Below are positions 1 through 9,556 of a stretch of 43,479 nucleotides of DNA, one piece after another. Source of the stretch: a virus. Both the position numbers and the translations under genes were made by a program. Location: positions 1-43,479 of the IMG/VR virus record IMGVR_UViG_3300030060_000826; one strand, given 5' to 3'. The notes below the pieces were generated by a model. It was not told the DNA's origin. It saw only the letters and a program-made list of their open reading frames with translations, and did no database searches. The first letter of the stretch is position 1; every line of letters begins with the position of its first letter.

Positions 1-2
1 TA

Positions 3-203
3 ATCCTAACTATGGTCGTTGTACCATTCGGTTGGGCATTTAACAAGATGTTCCAAGAGGTAAAACGAATACAGATACTTCTTAACAAAACACGAGAAGA
101 GTATGCACGTAAAGATGACGTTAAGGATGATATGCACGAGTTGATGGATGCACTAAGAAGATTAGAAGATAAGTTAGACAAAGTATTAATAGGAAGTAGA
201 TAA
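3..203 (+). CDS. Small membrane/coiled-coil protein, 5' partial
   Basis: The frame is open to the window edge, so the start probably lies upstream; the first internal ATG is at 12. The product begins with a hydrophobic stretch (VVVPFGWAF) followed by a charged helix rich in K, E, D and R that looks like a coiled coil. A single membrane anchor plus coiled coil is common in small phage proteins placed next to tail genes, sometimes lysis or spanin-like, but no specific function can be assigned. It overlaps the next gene by one base (TAATG), so it belongs to the late virion operon. Confidence 0.6.
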   Translation: MLTMVVVPFGWAFNKMFQEVKRIQILLNKTREEYARKDDVKDDMHELMDALRRLEDKLDKVLIGSR

Positions 204-2245
204 TGGCGATACCACAGCAAAACATGGATTCAAATATACAAGAATCTTTGGCATCTTTTTTAGGATATCAAGGTCCTATACAAGGTTTAGATAACTTCAT
301 AAAAAGTAATCCTGCAGTAGCACAACAATATTCAGGTATCATTGATGCTGCTAAAAAGAGACAAGACTATATAAAACAAAGTATGCAAAGACAAACTAAT
401 GCTCCAATGCCACAAATGGCAGAGGGTGGTATGTTAATGGATAGGTATGACCAACGACAAGAAACAGAGGGTGTTGGTTCATTTGTACCACCACCAAGAC
501 AATCTTTTCAAGTTGGTGGAACACCTGCTGTAAATGTAAATCCTACTGCTCCAACACCATTGCCTTCCTATGATGTAGATAGCACCATCGGTGATGTGGC
601 AGCAACTCAAATGCAAGCACCCGGATTACCTGTAGGAACTGAAATACAGACAGTATCTACAGCACCTACGCAAGAGCAAATGTTACAGCAAGGTTTAGGG
701 CAAGTATCAGGACAGGTAGCACTTCCAACAGCACAAGCTGCAACAGCTACAGCTACAGGACAGACAGCAACACAAGCTAATGAAATGGCTGTGGAACAAG
801 TATCTAATTCTGTAAATCAAGCATTGCAGAACACTCAAGCTGCTCAAGGCACTGTAAATCCAAATGCACAAATACAAGCACAACAGCAGATAGCTAGTTC
901 TGTTTCTGACTTAAATGCTGCTCAAGGAACAGCAAATATATTAGTTAATCCTGTACAAAGACAGATACAGGCAGGTGAATTAATAGACACAACTGCAAAT
1001 GCTGAAAAGGCAAAAGTATTTACAGAACAAGTAGAAGCCGCCACAGCTACACCTACAGAAAAAGCTACAGTACAAGGGCAACTAGCTACACTTACTGCTA
1101 ACTTTGATGCAGGCAATCCTCCTGCATGGGCAGCAGGTTCATTACGTGCAGTACAGGCACAGATGGCTAATAGAGGTTTAGGTGCATCTAGTATAGCAGG
1201 GCAAGCTATGGTTCAGGCTGCACTAGAATCAGCACTACCAATAGCACAAGCAGATGCACAAGTACAGGCTTCTTTTGAGTCAGCTAATTTATCTAACAGA
1301 CAGCAAAGAGCAATGTTAGCGGCTCAACAAAGAGCACAGTTTATAGGTCAAGAATTTGACCAATCCTTTCAAGCACGAGTACAAAACTCAGCTAGAATAG
1401 GTGATATAGCAAATATGAATTTTACTGCAGAACAACAAATAGCTTTAGAAAATAGTCGTGCAGTAAATACTATGAATCTAAATAATCTATCTAATAGACA
1501 AGCTATGGTTATAGCTGAAGCATCTGCTCTTGCAAATTTAGATATGTCTAATCTTAATAACAGACAACAATCTGCTGTACAAAATGCACAGTCATTCTTA
1601 CAGATGGATATGGCAAACTTATCTAATAATCAGCAGATGGAGATGTTTAATGCTCAACAGCAGATACAATCTTTATTTACTGACCAAGCCGCACAAAATG
1701 CCGCTAATCAGTTTAATGCTACATCACAGAATCAAGTTGACCAATTCTTTGCACAGCTAGGACAACAAGCAAATCAATTTAATGCCACACAAATAAATGC
1801 ACAGGAACAATTTAATGCAGGTCAGACTAATACAATAGAAAGATTTAATGCAGAGTTAAACAATCAACGTGACCAATTTAATGCACAGAATCAAACTGTA
1901 ATAGCTCAAAGTAACGCAGCTTGGAGAAGACAGATAGCAACAGAGGCAACTGCTGCCACTAATCGTGCTAATGAATTAAATGCTCAAAACTTACTAGGTA
2001 TAAGTAATAATGCATACAATAACTTGTGGCAATATTATGGAGATAGTATGGAGTGGGCATGGACATCTGCTGAGAATGAAAGAAGTCGTGTTATAAATAT
2101 GGCTATAGCACAACTACAGGCAGATTCAAATGCTGATATACAAAAGATGAAAGAAGATTATGGTTCATCTACTGCTTTTGGTAGTTTAATAGGTTCATTC
2201 CTAACTGCTGATGCAGGTAGTATATTAGGTAAAGCATTTTTCTAA
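203..2245 (+). CDS. Asn/Gln-rich repeat virion protein
   Basis: 680 residues. The N-terminal third is Pro/Thr/Gln/Ala-rich and holds the short motif MAEGGML near residue 75. The middle and C-terminal part carries degenerate repeats built on LSNRQQ and QFNAQ (roughly residues 360-610), predicted to be long, polar and helical. The last 35 residues are Gly/Ala/Ser-rich and mildly hydrophobic. In podovirus-like marine phages such repeat proteins sit among tail and internal virion proteins; a structural or ejected role is inferred from position and composition. No enzymatic motif is seen. Confidence 0.7.
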   Translation: MAIPQQNMDSNIQESLASFLGYQGPIQGLDNFIKSNPAVAQQYSGIIDAAKKRQDYIKQSMQRQTNAPMPQMAEGGMLMDRYDQRQETEGVGSFVPPPRQSFQVGGTPAVNVNPTAPTPLPSYDVDSTIGDVAATQMQAPGLPVGTEIQTVSTAPTQEQMLQQGLGQVSGQVALPTAQAATATATGQTATQANEMAVEQVSNSVNQALQNTQAAQGTVNPNAQIQAQQQIASSVSDLNAAQGTANILVNPVQRQIQAGELIDTTANAEKAKVFTEQVEAATATPTEKATVQGQLATLTANFDAGNPPAWAAGSLRAVQAQMANRGLGASSIAGQAMVQAALESALPIAQADAQVQASFESANLSNRQQRAMLAAQQRAQFIGQEFDQSFQARVQNSARIGDIANMNFTAEQQIALENSRAVNTMNLNNLSNRQAMVIAEASALANLDMSNLNNRQQSAVQNAQSFLQMDMANLSNNQQMEMFNAQQQIQSLFTDQAAQNAANQFNATSQNQVDQFFAQLGQQANQFNATQINAQEQFNAGQTNTIERFNAELNNQRDQFNAQNQTVIAQSNAAWRRQIATEATAATNRANELNAQNLLGISNNAYNNLWQYYGDSMEWAWTSAENERSRVINMAIAQLQADSNADIQKMKEDYGSSTAFGSLIGSFLTADAGSILGKAFF

Positions 2246-2257
2246 ATAGGTAATATA

Positions 2258-2470
2258 ATGAGAACTAACATAGCAACAATAGCTTATAATAGACTTCCTG
2301 ATGTTCCTTCAGAATTAGAAGAAGCACCTCAAAAAGGTTTATTATCAAGAAGTGGAATGTCAAGTAAATCTAAACAGATAGATACAGCTAGTCCTGTTTT
2401 AACTATATCTGAAATTGTGAGAGAAATACGAAGTAAAAGAGAGAATATAAAGAATGGCAGAACCGAATAA
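2258..2470 (+). CDS. Small hypothetical virion-cluster protein
   Basis: 70 residues, polar and basic at the C terminus. It contains the segment QKGLLSRSGM, which resembles KGGLMSRR at the end of the next gene's product. It overlaps that gene by 17 bases. I do not recognise a family. Its place inside the late operon suggests a minor virion or assembly role. Confidence 0.55.
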   Translation: MRTNIATIAYNRLPDVPSELEEAPQKGLLSRSGMSSKSKQIDTASPVLTISEIVREIRSKRENIKNGRTE

Positions 2471-2990
2471 ATCTATGATGCAACCACCGTTATCTGCACC
2501 TATTCCGGGACAACATCTTACTGCTCCTTTAGGTGATAGACCGTGGCAGAGACCATCTGAATTTGGCACACCTGAAGAAGCATTAGACTTTTATCTACCT
2601 AGATTAACTGAAGATGACTTCTCAAGACAACTATTAGATACAATGGAGTCAGGTGTTCCTTTAACTACTATTGCAAACTCTTTACAGTTAGCATCTGTAA
2701 TGGAAGGCAAGCACAGTATAGATGTAGGTATATTAGTATTACCTGTGCTTATAGAAACTATGGCTTATATGGGAGATGTTGCAGGTATTGATTATAAGAT
2801 GGGAACAGAGTTAAGGTCTCAAGGTATATCAGAACCAACTAAAAATAAGATAATACAAAAACTAAAAGGCAAAATGGAAACAGAGGAAGATGAAGAGCCT
2901 ATGGTAATGGAAGTAGCAGTAATGGAAGAAATGGAAGAAGATACAACACCCACAGAAGAAAAGGGTGGTTTAATGTCTAGGAGAGTGTAA
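2454..2990 (+). CDS. Conserved virion-cluster protein with PIPGQ motif
   Basis: 178 residues. The N terminus carries APIPGQHLTAPLGDRPWQRP, a motif I associate with a conserved protein of marine phages found near the internal or tail proteins. The middle is a helical domain with a hydrophobic stretch (VGILVLPVLIETMAYM). The C-terminal 45 residues are very acidic and end in KGGLMSRRV. Function is unknown; an assembly or packaged-protein role is inferred from position. The stop overlaps the next start (TAATG). Confidence 0.65.
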   Translation: MAEPNKSMMQPPLSAPIPGQHLTAPLGDRPWQRPSEFGTPEEALDFYLPRLTEDDFSRQLLDTMESGVPLTTIANSLQLASVMEGKHSIDVGILVLPVLIETMAYMGDVAGIDYKMGTELRSQGISEPTKNKIIQKLKGKMETEEDEEPMVMEVAVMEEMEEDTTPTEEKGGLMSRRV

Positions 2991-4237
2991 TGGGTATAAA
3001 CTTTGGAGCAGCTCTTAAGGGTTTTGCAGACCACATAAGAGAGGAAACAAAAGAAGATAAAAAAATAAATCGTGTTCTTGTAAGTAATACCTTAGACAAG
3101 TATACTACTAACTATTATGATAAGAAAAAAACACACGACAAAGAAAATAAAATTATAGAAACAACAGCTAACTATGTGCTACAACATATAAAAGACCCTG
3201 TATTAGCTGTACAAATAGCAAACATGGGTCCAGCAGGATTGACAGAGTTTAAGAAAAACTTAGAGATAGCTACTGAAACAGGTGTTGATATTAATGATAT
3301 GTATTCTAGTTTATATGAACCATCTGAAGAATTAAAGTCTTTAAAAAGTGTAAATGAAATTATCAAAGCAGTAAAACCTTTTCAAGCACCTGCTGTTCCT
3401 ACAATAGGTGGTAGGCAAACTTTATTTACTGCAAATCCAAACGATACAATTAAAACTGCATTAAAAGATGTAGTTGGATTAGATGATGCAAATAAAATTC
3501 CTTTAGCACTAGGTCAAGCAAAAGTTAAAAAAATACCTGAAATAAAAGGTACTATTAATCAGGCTCTGCTTGGTGTAAATACAAGAATAAGTAACTTTTT
3601 AGAGCAAAATGGTGGTGATGCTAGTATATTAACAGGAGAAAAGAAAAAAGAATATGACGCTATGGTTAAACAAAAGGATACTATTACATCAACATATAGA
3701 AATTTAGAAAAAATAAAATCTGAATTTGATGCTCCAAAAAGTCAATATTCTAAAGTACCAGCAATAAAAATATATCAGAGTAATGTCGCTGCTTCTATTG
3801 CTAACTCAAAGCTGTTTAAAATTTCTTTGGGAGAAGTTATAGATAATATTAAAAATGATACTAGAAATAAGTATATAGTTGGTGCTCATAGTGCCATACA
3901 AGCTACACAAAAAACTTATAGTGATGCAGAAATGGGTAAAGTATTAGATACACAATTTATGATATTACAGTCACAAGTTAAAGAACACATAATTAAAGCG
4001 AGGGCTGCTCAAAATGTACCAACGGGCACAACCATTCCTAACCACTATAAAATAACTAAGGTAACTGAGGATGAGTTAAACAAAGGTGTCTACTTAGATA
4101 GTGCGACTCAAAAAAAATTACCTTTAAAACCCGGAACTGTAGTGCAAGTTGGAAATAAATATGTTCTTTATACAGGTCAGGGTGTTGGCTATCTTACAGG
4201 AAATCCTAATCAACCGAGAATAGAAGAAACACAATAG
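2990..4237 (+). CDS. Hypothetical virion-cluster protein
   Basis: 415 residues, Lys- and Asn-rich, mostly predicted helical, with no membrane segment and no recognised catalytic motif. The start ATG overlaps the preceding stop. The C-terminal part (GTTIPNHYKI to YVLYTGQGVGYLTG) looks like a small beta domain. Location between the PIPGQ protein and the 1373-residue protein suggests a minor virion or injected protein. Not otherwise recognised. Confidence 0.6.
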   Translation: MGINFGAALKGFADHIREETKEDKKINRVLVSNTLDKYTTNYYDKKKTHDKENKIIETTANYVLQHIKDPVLAVQIANMGPAGLTEFKKNLEIATETGVDINDMYSSLYEPSEELKSLKSVNEIIKAVKPFQAPAVPTIGGRQTLFTANPNDTIKTALKDVVGLDDANKIPLALGQAKVKKIPEIKGTINQALLGVNTRISNFLEQNGGDASILTGEKKKEYDAMVKQKDTITSTYRNLEKIKSEFDAPKSQYSKVPAIKIYQSNVAASIANSKLFKISLGEVIDNIKNDTRNKYIVGAHSAIQATQKTYSDAEMGKVLDTQFMILQSQVKEHIIKARAAQNVPTGTTIPNHYKITKVTEDELNKGVYLDSATQKKLPLKPGTVVQVGNKYVLYTGQGVGYLTGNPNQPRIEETQ

Positions 4238-4246
4238 GAGTTTTAC

Positions 4247-7200
4247 ATGTCATTAAAGTATGCTTTAGATGGAAGTGAAACAGAACCTACTAATAATACA
4301 GACGTATTAGACAATGAAAAAACTTTTATTCTAAATAATAATCAGACTGACCCTGATTTTGATGAAAACAATATAAAAAACGAAGAAGAGTTATCTCAAG
4401 ACGATTTAAAAAGACTTTATCGTAGAGAATACCCACATCTATTTGATGATGATGGCAATATAAAAGTAGAAACTCAAGATAAAGCAGTAGAGCTTGGTAT
4501 CATAAACAAGCCTGTAGTCTCCGTTCCTATTGGAGATGAAACACCTTCCCCTTTTAAATATAATACTTTTGCTCAACAAAGTCAACAAGTAAAAAATAAC
4601 ATAGAGATTGACAAAACAATCGACATGAGTAATGTTGATAAGTTTGCACAGACACCTGATGTAGATAAACAAATGTCTAATATACTAGAGACAGCAAAAG
4701 GTGAAGAGACAGATATGACTGATGCACAGGCATGGACTCAACTATTTCAGTCTATGCGTGGTGGTGATGACGTATTTAATGAGCAGTTTAAAAAAGCATC
4801 TAAAAAAGAGCAAGGTCAGGTAAGAGGTGACTTTTACTTAGGAACAATACTTAGCACCTTAGATGAAATAGGTTTAGGTGATGACTTTCTCAAAGCTACA
4901 TTACACTTAGAACGAGGTTTAAAATTTACAGGGTTTTATATACAAGATAAGTATGAAGGCTTGCATAAAGGTTTAGATGAAATTACTGATGGTGAGTTTT
5001 CTAAGCTAATTGGTTTTAATGCTAAGACAGGTGGTAGAAAATTTGTAGGTGATATAGTTGATGCTATAACTGTAGCAGAAGGATTACCTGCTGTAAGTGG
5101 TATTACTGCAGGAACTAGTGCATTAAATAGATTAAAGAAAGGACTAGCTGTTTTACCTAGTGAAAGAATAAACGTAAAGAAAGGTGCTTTTGCTAAACCT
5201 GACTATGAGCAGATGGTTAAGTCTGGAGTATTAGTAGAAGAGACAAGAGGTAAGGCTAACCCACTAGGTTTGATTTCACGTACACGATTAGTGACTCCTG
5301 ATAAAGCAGAAAGAGAAAAGTTTAAACTTGTAGCTGAACAAATAGGTAAGCAGATAGCTATTGAAAAAGGTGAACAGTTTGGTGTCGCTGCCATAAAAGA
5401 AGCTATAGCTAATGCTAAACTAAAAAAATCTAAAGCAGCAGATAAAAAAGCATCTACAAGTTCAGCCATTGCTGTAGAGTTAATTGATGCCTTTGAGAAA
5501 GAGGCAGGTGTAGTAATATCTAAAGTAGATGAGACTACAGGTAAAAAGACACTAGACTTTGAGAAGGCAAGAGTTGCAGGTGAAGAAACAACTCAAAGAA
5601 TTGCAGTAGGTGAGACTACTAGTTTTATAGGACAGATACCCGGAGTTGATGTTGGCTATGGTAAAAAAGCAACAACTAGTGATTTGTCTGATATTGCTAC
5701 AGGCACTGATGAATTATTTAGTCCTATACTTAATCCTGAAAAGTTTAATCCATTGATTGCTGTGGTAGCCGATTTGAAAGAGGCTAACCCTAATTTATTT
5801 GGTAAGACTAAAGGCAATCATTTAATAGATGATTTGTTTGAGTTGACAGTTAAAAAAGATTTAATCGCTGATGGTGAATTACTTACACTATTAAACAAGT
5901 ATGGATTAAATATTGAAGAATATATAATGCTTGTTGTAGGTAGTGGTTCTAAGGCAGGTAAAATTTTAAATAAGTTAAGTCAAGCTAGAAGAACTAGACC
6001 TAAAAATGAATTAATTGAAATAGAACAAAAAGCTATAGATGAAATAGAAAATGTTATAGGTGATTACGCAAGACGTGTTGAGAACATCAGACGAGGTGGT
6101 TTAGTATCGCAGATTGCTACAGCAGCACGTAACGTGTGGTCTATGGGTATGCGTATGCCTGCAGAATCGCTAGGTAATATTGCAGATACTGCTGTATATT
6201 CGGTGCAGAAAGCAGTGTCAGAGGGTAGTATTAAGCCTATATTTAGCACTAGTTATAAGAACAGTTTTAGTATGTTAAAATATGTTTATACAGGGGTAAA
6301 AAGCACTAGAGTGACAACACAACCTACAGGGAGAAAGACAGGTGCAGGACTTAGTGGTATAGTTCGTGATACTTTTTTACCTGAAGGTAGAGAACTGAAT
6401 ATGACTAGTGAACTAGAAGAATTAGTCAATGTAATATTGAAAGACCCTAAGTTTACAGAACAGTTTAAAATAATGTTTGGTACTGTTCAAGAAATACAGC
6501 AGTCAATGGGTAAAGGCACTCCTAAAAATAATATGATATTAAAAGGAGTGGATGCTGTAGTTGATGGTTATGAAGATTTTATACAGATGGTTAATACACC
6601 AAACCGTATGCAAGAATTTTTAATGCGTAGGTCTGTATTTTTAGGTGAGACACAAAGATTATTGCAAAGAGAATGGGGTGTTGACTTACTACAAGAGCTA
6701 AGAGCAGGTAAACTATTAGAGTTAATTAATGATACAAATAGACCTAAAGATGCTCGTTCTTTTATTGACATAGTAGCTAAAGCAACTAACAGAGCTATTG
6801 ATATTACATATGCAAAGAAACCTGAGACAGTGCTATTCAAAGAAATAAATAGATTCTTAACTAGACTTAGAATAGGACCTTTTATGGTTGGTACAATACT
6901 TGCACCTTTCCCTAGATTTATGTTTAATAATATGGAACTTATGGGTCAATATGCAGGTGGTGCATTTCTTCCTTTTACTAGAAAATTTTTACAACTAATG
7001 ACTAAAAGTTTAACTCTAGGAAGAAAAGGAAAGACAACTCCTGCTCAAGTTAAAACACCTAAAGGTAAAGTTGTAGATTCAACAGATTTATTTAGACCAC
7101 TAACCGAAAAAGATAGAGAAAGAATTAGTAGAAACATGGTGGGTTGGGCTGCCTTATACACCATGTACGAGATGATGGATGAAGAAAGTCCTGCTGACTA

Positions 7201-8368
7201 CAAGAAGATACAGACAACAAAGGACACAGTATTAGATACATCTCCTTTAACACCTATAAGACCACTTAGATATTTTGCGAAAGGTGGACAAAAGTTTGAA
7301 GAAGGTTTCACTAATTCAAGGTCTACTAGTATAACAGATAAAATACAAGATGGCATAAACAATGTTATGGAATGGACAGATGCCAAAGAGTTCATTGAAA
7401 CAGTAGCAGGTGTAAATGCTCAAAGAGGTATTGGCTCAAATATATTACAAGAACTCATGGATTTCACAGGTGCGAATGACTTAGTGAAAGGTGAAACTAC
7501 TGCTAAAACCATTGGAAGATTTTGGGGTGAGTTATTTGCTACATTCTTTGTTCCATTTAAACAAGTAAAAGACTTAGAAAGAGCTACAGGTGTTAGAACA
7601 ACAGAAATAAAAGAATACGGTAAAGACCCTAACTTAGACTTTTATGATGCCTTGTTTGAATCTTTTATGTTGCCTACAAGAAGGATGGGATTCTTCATAA
7701 GTCCTGAAGATGAAATGAAATTACCAACTAAAGTATTTCCGTTTAGACCTGAAGGTGTAGACCAAAGAAGATTTCCTGCACTAAAGTTTTTAGGATTTAC
7801 TTTAACTACAGCTAATACTGAAGATGGTGAGTTTATAGAGAGATTAGGATTTAGTGATTATAAGATTAGTTCTAGGTCAAAAGTTCCTAGTATCAAGGCT
7901 GTTGAGAATGAAATTTTTCAAGAACATCTAGGTGTAATAGTTAAGAATCTTAGAGCAGAAGAAACTATACTTATAGAACAAGGTTATACTAAACCTGAAA
8001 TAAGAACAAAACTAAGAAACTTAGCTACCAAACAGATGCAAGTTTACAATAAGAAGTTGGGAACTAAAAAATCTTTGATGAGAAGACTTGAAAAAGATAC
8101 AGACGAAACTCTTTATTTATTATTAGCTAAAAAGTTTCGTAGATTACAAAAAGATTCAAGAAAAGCTGCCATGATAGAGTGGAAGAGAAATAATCCTGAT
8201 ACTGATTTCATAGCATCAAATGTGAAACATTTAGAAGATGTACTCATTGAAGCATTTATAGCTGATAGAAAAGCTAAAATGAGTACAGGTTTAATGGATA
8301 AACAAGAGATATCTGAAAAAGAGATACAACAATATCTTTATGGTCCTATATTAAGACTACAAAACTAA
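4247..8368 (+). CDS. 1373-residue internal/ejected virion protein, polyvalent-like
   Basis: Very long protein preceded by AGGAG (GGAGTTTTACATG). The N-terminal 150 residues are acidic and disordered-looking. The middle has GGLVSQIATAARNVWSMGMR and MPAESLGNIADTAVY. A later region (about residues 875-925) has IGPFMVGTILAPFPRFMFNN followed by GGAFLPFTRKF, amphipathic to membrane-like. These segments recall the helical regions of large polyvalent proteins that podovirus-type phages carry in the virion and inject. No transglycosylase, polymerase or protease motif was seen. It ends convergently with mazG, the two stops overlapping by 4 bases. Confidence 0.65.
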   Translation: MSLKYALDGSETEPTNNTDVLDNEKTFILNNNQTDPDFDENNIKNEEELSQDDLKRLYRREYPHLFDDDGNIKVETQDKAVELGIINKPVVSVPIGDETPSPFKYNTFAQQSQQVKNNIEIDKTIDMSNVDKFAQTPDVDKQMSNILETAKGEETDMTDAQAWTQLFQSMRGGDDVFNEQFKKASKKEQGQVRGDFYLGTILSTLDEIGLGDDFLKATLHLERGLKFTGFYIQDKYEGLHKGLDEITDGEFSKLIGFNAKTGGRKFVGDIVDAITVAEGLPAVSGITAGTSALNRLKKGLAVLPSERINVKKGAFAKPDYEQMVKSGVLVEETRGKANPLGLISRTRLVTPDKAEREKFKLVAEQIGKQIAIEKGEQFGVAAIKEAIANAKLKKSKAADKKASTSSAIAVELIDAFEKEAGVVISKVDETTGKKTLDFEKARVAGEETTQRIAVGETTSFIGQIPGVDVGYGKKATTSDLSDIATGTDELFSPILNPEKFNPLIAVVADLKEANPNLFGKTKGNHLIDDLFELTVKKDLIADGELLTLLNKYGLNIEEYIMLVVGSGSKAGKILNKLSQARRTRPKNELIEIEQKAIDEIENVIGDYARRVENIRRGGLVSQIATAARNVWSMGMRMPAESLGNIADTAVYSVQKAVSEGSIKPIFSTSYKNSFSMLKYVYTGVKSTRVTTQPTGRKTGAGLSGIVRDTFLPEGRELNMTSELEELVNVILKDPKFTEQFKIMFGTVQEIQQSMGKGTPKNNMILKGVDAVVDGYEDFIQMVNTPNRMQEFLMRRSVFLGETQRLLQREWGVDLLQELRAGKLLELINDTNRPKDARSFIDIVAKATNRAIDITYAKKPETVLFKEINRFLTRLRIGPFMVGTILAPFPRFMFNNMELMGQYAGGAFLPFTRKFLQLMTKSLTLGRKGKTTPAQVKTPKGKVVDSTDLFRPLTEKDRERISRNMVGWAALYTMYEMMDEESPADYKKIQTTKDTVLDTSPLTPIRPLRYFAKGGQKFEEGFTNSRSTSITDKIQDGINNVMEWTDAKEFIETVAGVNAQRGIGSNILQELMDFTGANDLVKGETTAKTIGRFWGELFATFFVPFKQVKDLERATGVRTTEIKEYGKDPNLDFYDALFESFMLPTRRMGFFISPEDEMKLPTKVFPFRPEGVDQRRFPALKFLGFTLTTANTEDGEFIERLGFSDYKISSRSKVPSIKAVENEIFQEHLGVIVKNLRAEETILIEQGYTKPEIRTKLRNLATKQMQVYNKKLGTKKSLMRRLEKDTDETLYLLLAKKFRRLQKDSRKAAMIEWKRNNPDTDFIASNVKHLEDVLIEAFIADRKAKMSTGLMDKQEISEKEIQQYLYGPILRLQN

Positions 8369-8724
8369 CGATTATCACCTGAACCTGAGAGTGTTCCTCT
8401 CTCTTTTCTACTACTTAGTTTATGTAGATTGTCTTCCATAATCTTACCTAAGTTAGCATCTAATTCATTTGCTAACATGGCACAATACCAAAGAACATCA
8501 CCTATCTCTGATGCTACGTTTGACTCTGTACCATCACGTATATGTTTCTTTACTTTCCCTGCCACCTCGCCTGCCTCACTAACAAGTCCAAGAGATAAGT
8601 AAGCTATTGCATCCTTCTTAGGATATATTGCTGTAGCCTTACACTTCTCTTGATACTCGTTAGCACTTATCAAACTCTTATTATGTAACTGCATGAATTT
8701 TTTCGCCTCTTCTTCTAGCTTCAT
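8365..8724 (-). CDS. mazG: MazG-like nucleotide pyrophosphohydrolase
   Basis: 119 residues. All-alpha NTP pyrophosphatase signature: LVSEAGEVAGKVKK (ExxE) near residue 50 and SEIGDVLWYCAMLANEL (ExxD) near residue 73, the acidic residues that bind Mg2+. The C-terminal SSRKERGTLSGSGDNR is typical of phage MazG. The family hydrolyses non-canonical or regulatory NTPs; in phages it is thought to adjust host nucleotide pools or the stringent response. It is the last gene of the leftward operon. The start overlaps the preceding gene by 44 bases, so a later start cannot be excluded. Confidence 0.9.
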   Translation of the reverse strand: MKLEEEAKKFMQLHNKSLISANEYQEKCKATAIYPKKDAIAYLSLGLVSEAGEVAGKVKKHIRDGTESNVASEIGDVLWYCAMLANELDANLGKIMEDNLHKLSSRKERGTLSGSGDNR

Positions 8725-8929
8725 CCTTTTTAACTCTTTCTAACTTTTGAAAGTAGGAAAGATTAAAACCTCTCTCCCACTCTCTTGCTTGCATGGTATT
8801 AAGATTGTAGGGATTATTTATCCTACCTCTCTTAAAATCCGAAACCCCTTTCATAAATTGTATCTTCAAAGGTGCATCATACTTACTTAGATTTGGATTC
8901 CTTTTTCGGCTCTTCTGCTGTCTCTGCAT
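8681..8929 (-). CDS. RMF-like small basic phage protein
   Basis: 82 residues, basic. The core from FMKGVSDFKRGRINNPY to AREWERGFNLSYFQKL matches the pattern of ribosome modulation factor and related short phage proteins: G-x-x-G-R, N-P-Y, then W-x-x-G. A good Shine-Dalgarno (AGGAGA) precedes this ATG even though it overlaps the upstream gene by 47 bases. RMF binds 30S ribosomes and promotes 100S dimers; whether this protein binds ribosomes is inference. It could be a structurally related phage protein with another role. Confidence 0.6.
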   Translation of the reverse strand: MQRQQKSRKRNPNLSKYDAPLKIQFMKGVSDFKRGRINNPYNLNTMQAREWERGFNLSYFQKLERVKKDEARRRGEKIHAVT

Positions 8930-9140
8930 TTCCCTGTCTCCTTTCTAAATATTTCATTATCATTGATAGTCTATCATCATACTTACCAATCTCTCCTACC
9001 TCTTTATCCATAGCTTGAATAATATCAGAGTGTTCTCCAATACCTGTAGACCTACTTAAATATATTTCTACGTTAGCTATGTGCTTATTTATATGTCCTA
9101 CATAATAGGACTTTAAAGCTGATAATAACATTTCTCTCAT
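8883..9140 (-). CDS. Hypothetical protein
   Basis: 85 residues, mostly helical. The N terminus (MREMLLSALKSYYVGHINKH) looks like a helix with aromatic and His residues, and the C terminus is Lys/Glu-rich. It overlaps the upstream nuclease gene as ATGA and the RMF-like gene by 47 bases. Family of unknown function; no motif recognised. Confidence 0.6.
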   Translation of the reverse strand: MREMLLSALKSYYVGHINKHIANVEIYLSRSTGIGEHSDIIQAMDKEVGEIGKYDDRLSMIMKYLERRQGNAETAEEPKKESKSK

Positions 9141-9556
9141 TTTTTATCTCCCTTAAATGTTTTTATTACATCAGATGAAAATAACTTATCAAGTTTTAAT
9201 AAATACATTCTTGATGCATTATGGTCTCCACCTGCTACACTTCTCTTGTAATCTAATTTACCAATTAGTTTCTTGAGATTATCTACACTAAATACTAATG
9301 TACAGAATACATCTTTACCTATGCATAGATTATGAAACCAATAGTCTGCCTCTGTTGCATTTATACCACTAGGCTTACCATATGATTCATATTCAATAGC
9401 TATGTTGCCTGTTCTCTGCCACATATCTCTTTCACTTTTTACTTCTATCTTTTTATCTTGTAGCATATCTGCTACAAACTGTTCTCTCACTTTACCATAC
9501 TCTAGGTCGATGTCAAACTTTTTTCTGTTTTCTTTACTTGGTGATAGATTTTCCAT
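9137..9556 (-). CDS. PD-(D/E)XK-type phage nuclease
   Basis: 139 residues. The central motif KKIEVKSERDMWQRTGNIAI gives the E-x-K of a PD-(D/E)XK active site, followed by GKPSGINATEADYWFH, a pattern seen in small phage nucleases next to ribonucleotide reductase genes. The usual upstream acidic residue is probably in DIDLEYGKVREQF. It is likely a structure- or end-specific nuclease in DNA processing or host DNA recycling. The start overlaps the end of the small membrane protein gene and its stop overlaps the next start. Confidence 0.7.
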   Translation of the reverse strand: MENLSPSKENRKKFDIDLEYGKVREQFVADMLQDKKIEVKSERDMWQRTGNIAIEYESYGKPSGINATEADYWFHNLCIGKDVFCTLVFSVDNLKKLIGKLDYKRSVAGGDHNASRMYLLKLDKLFSSDVIKTFKGDKK

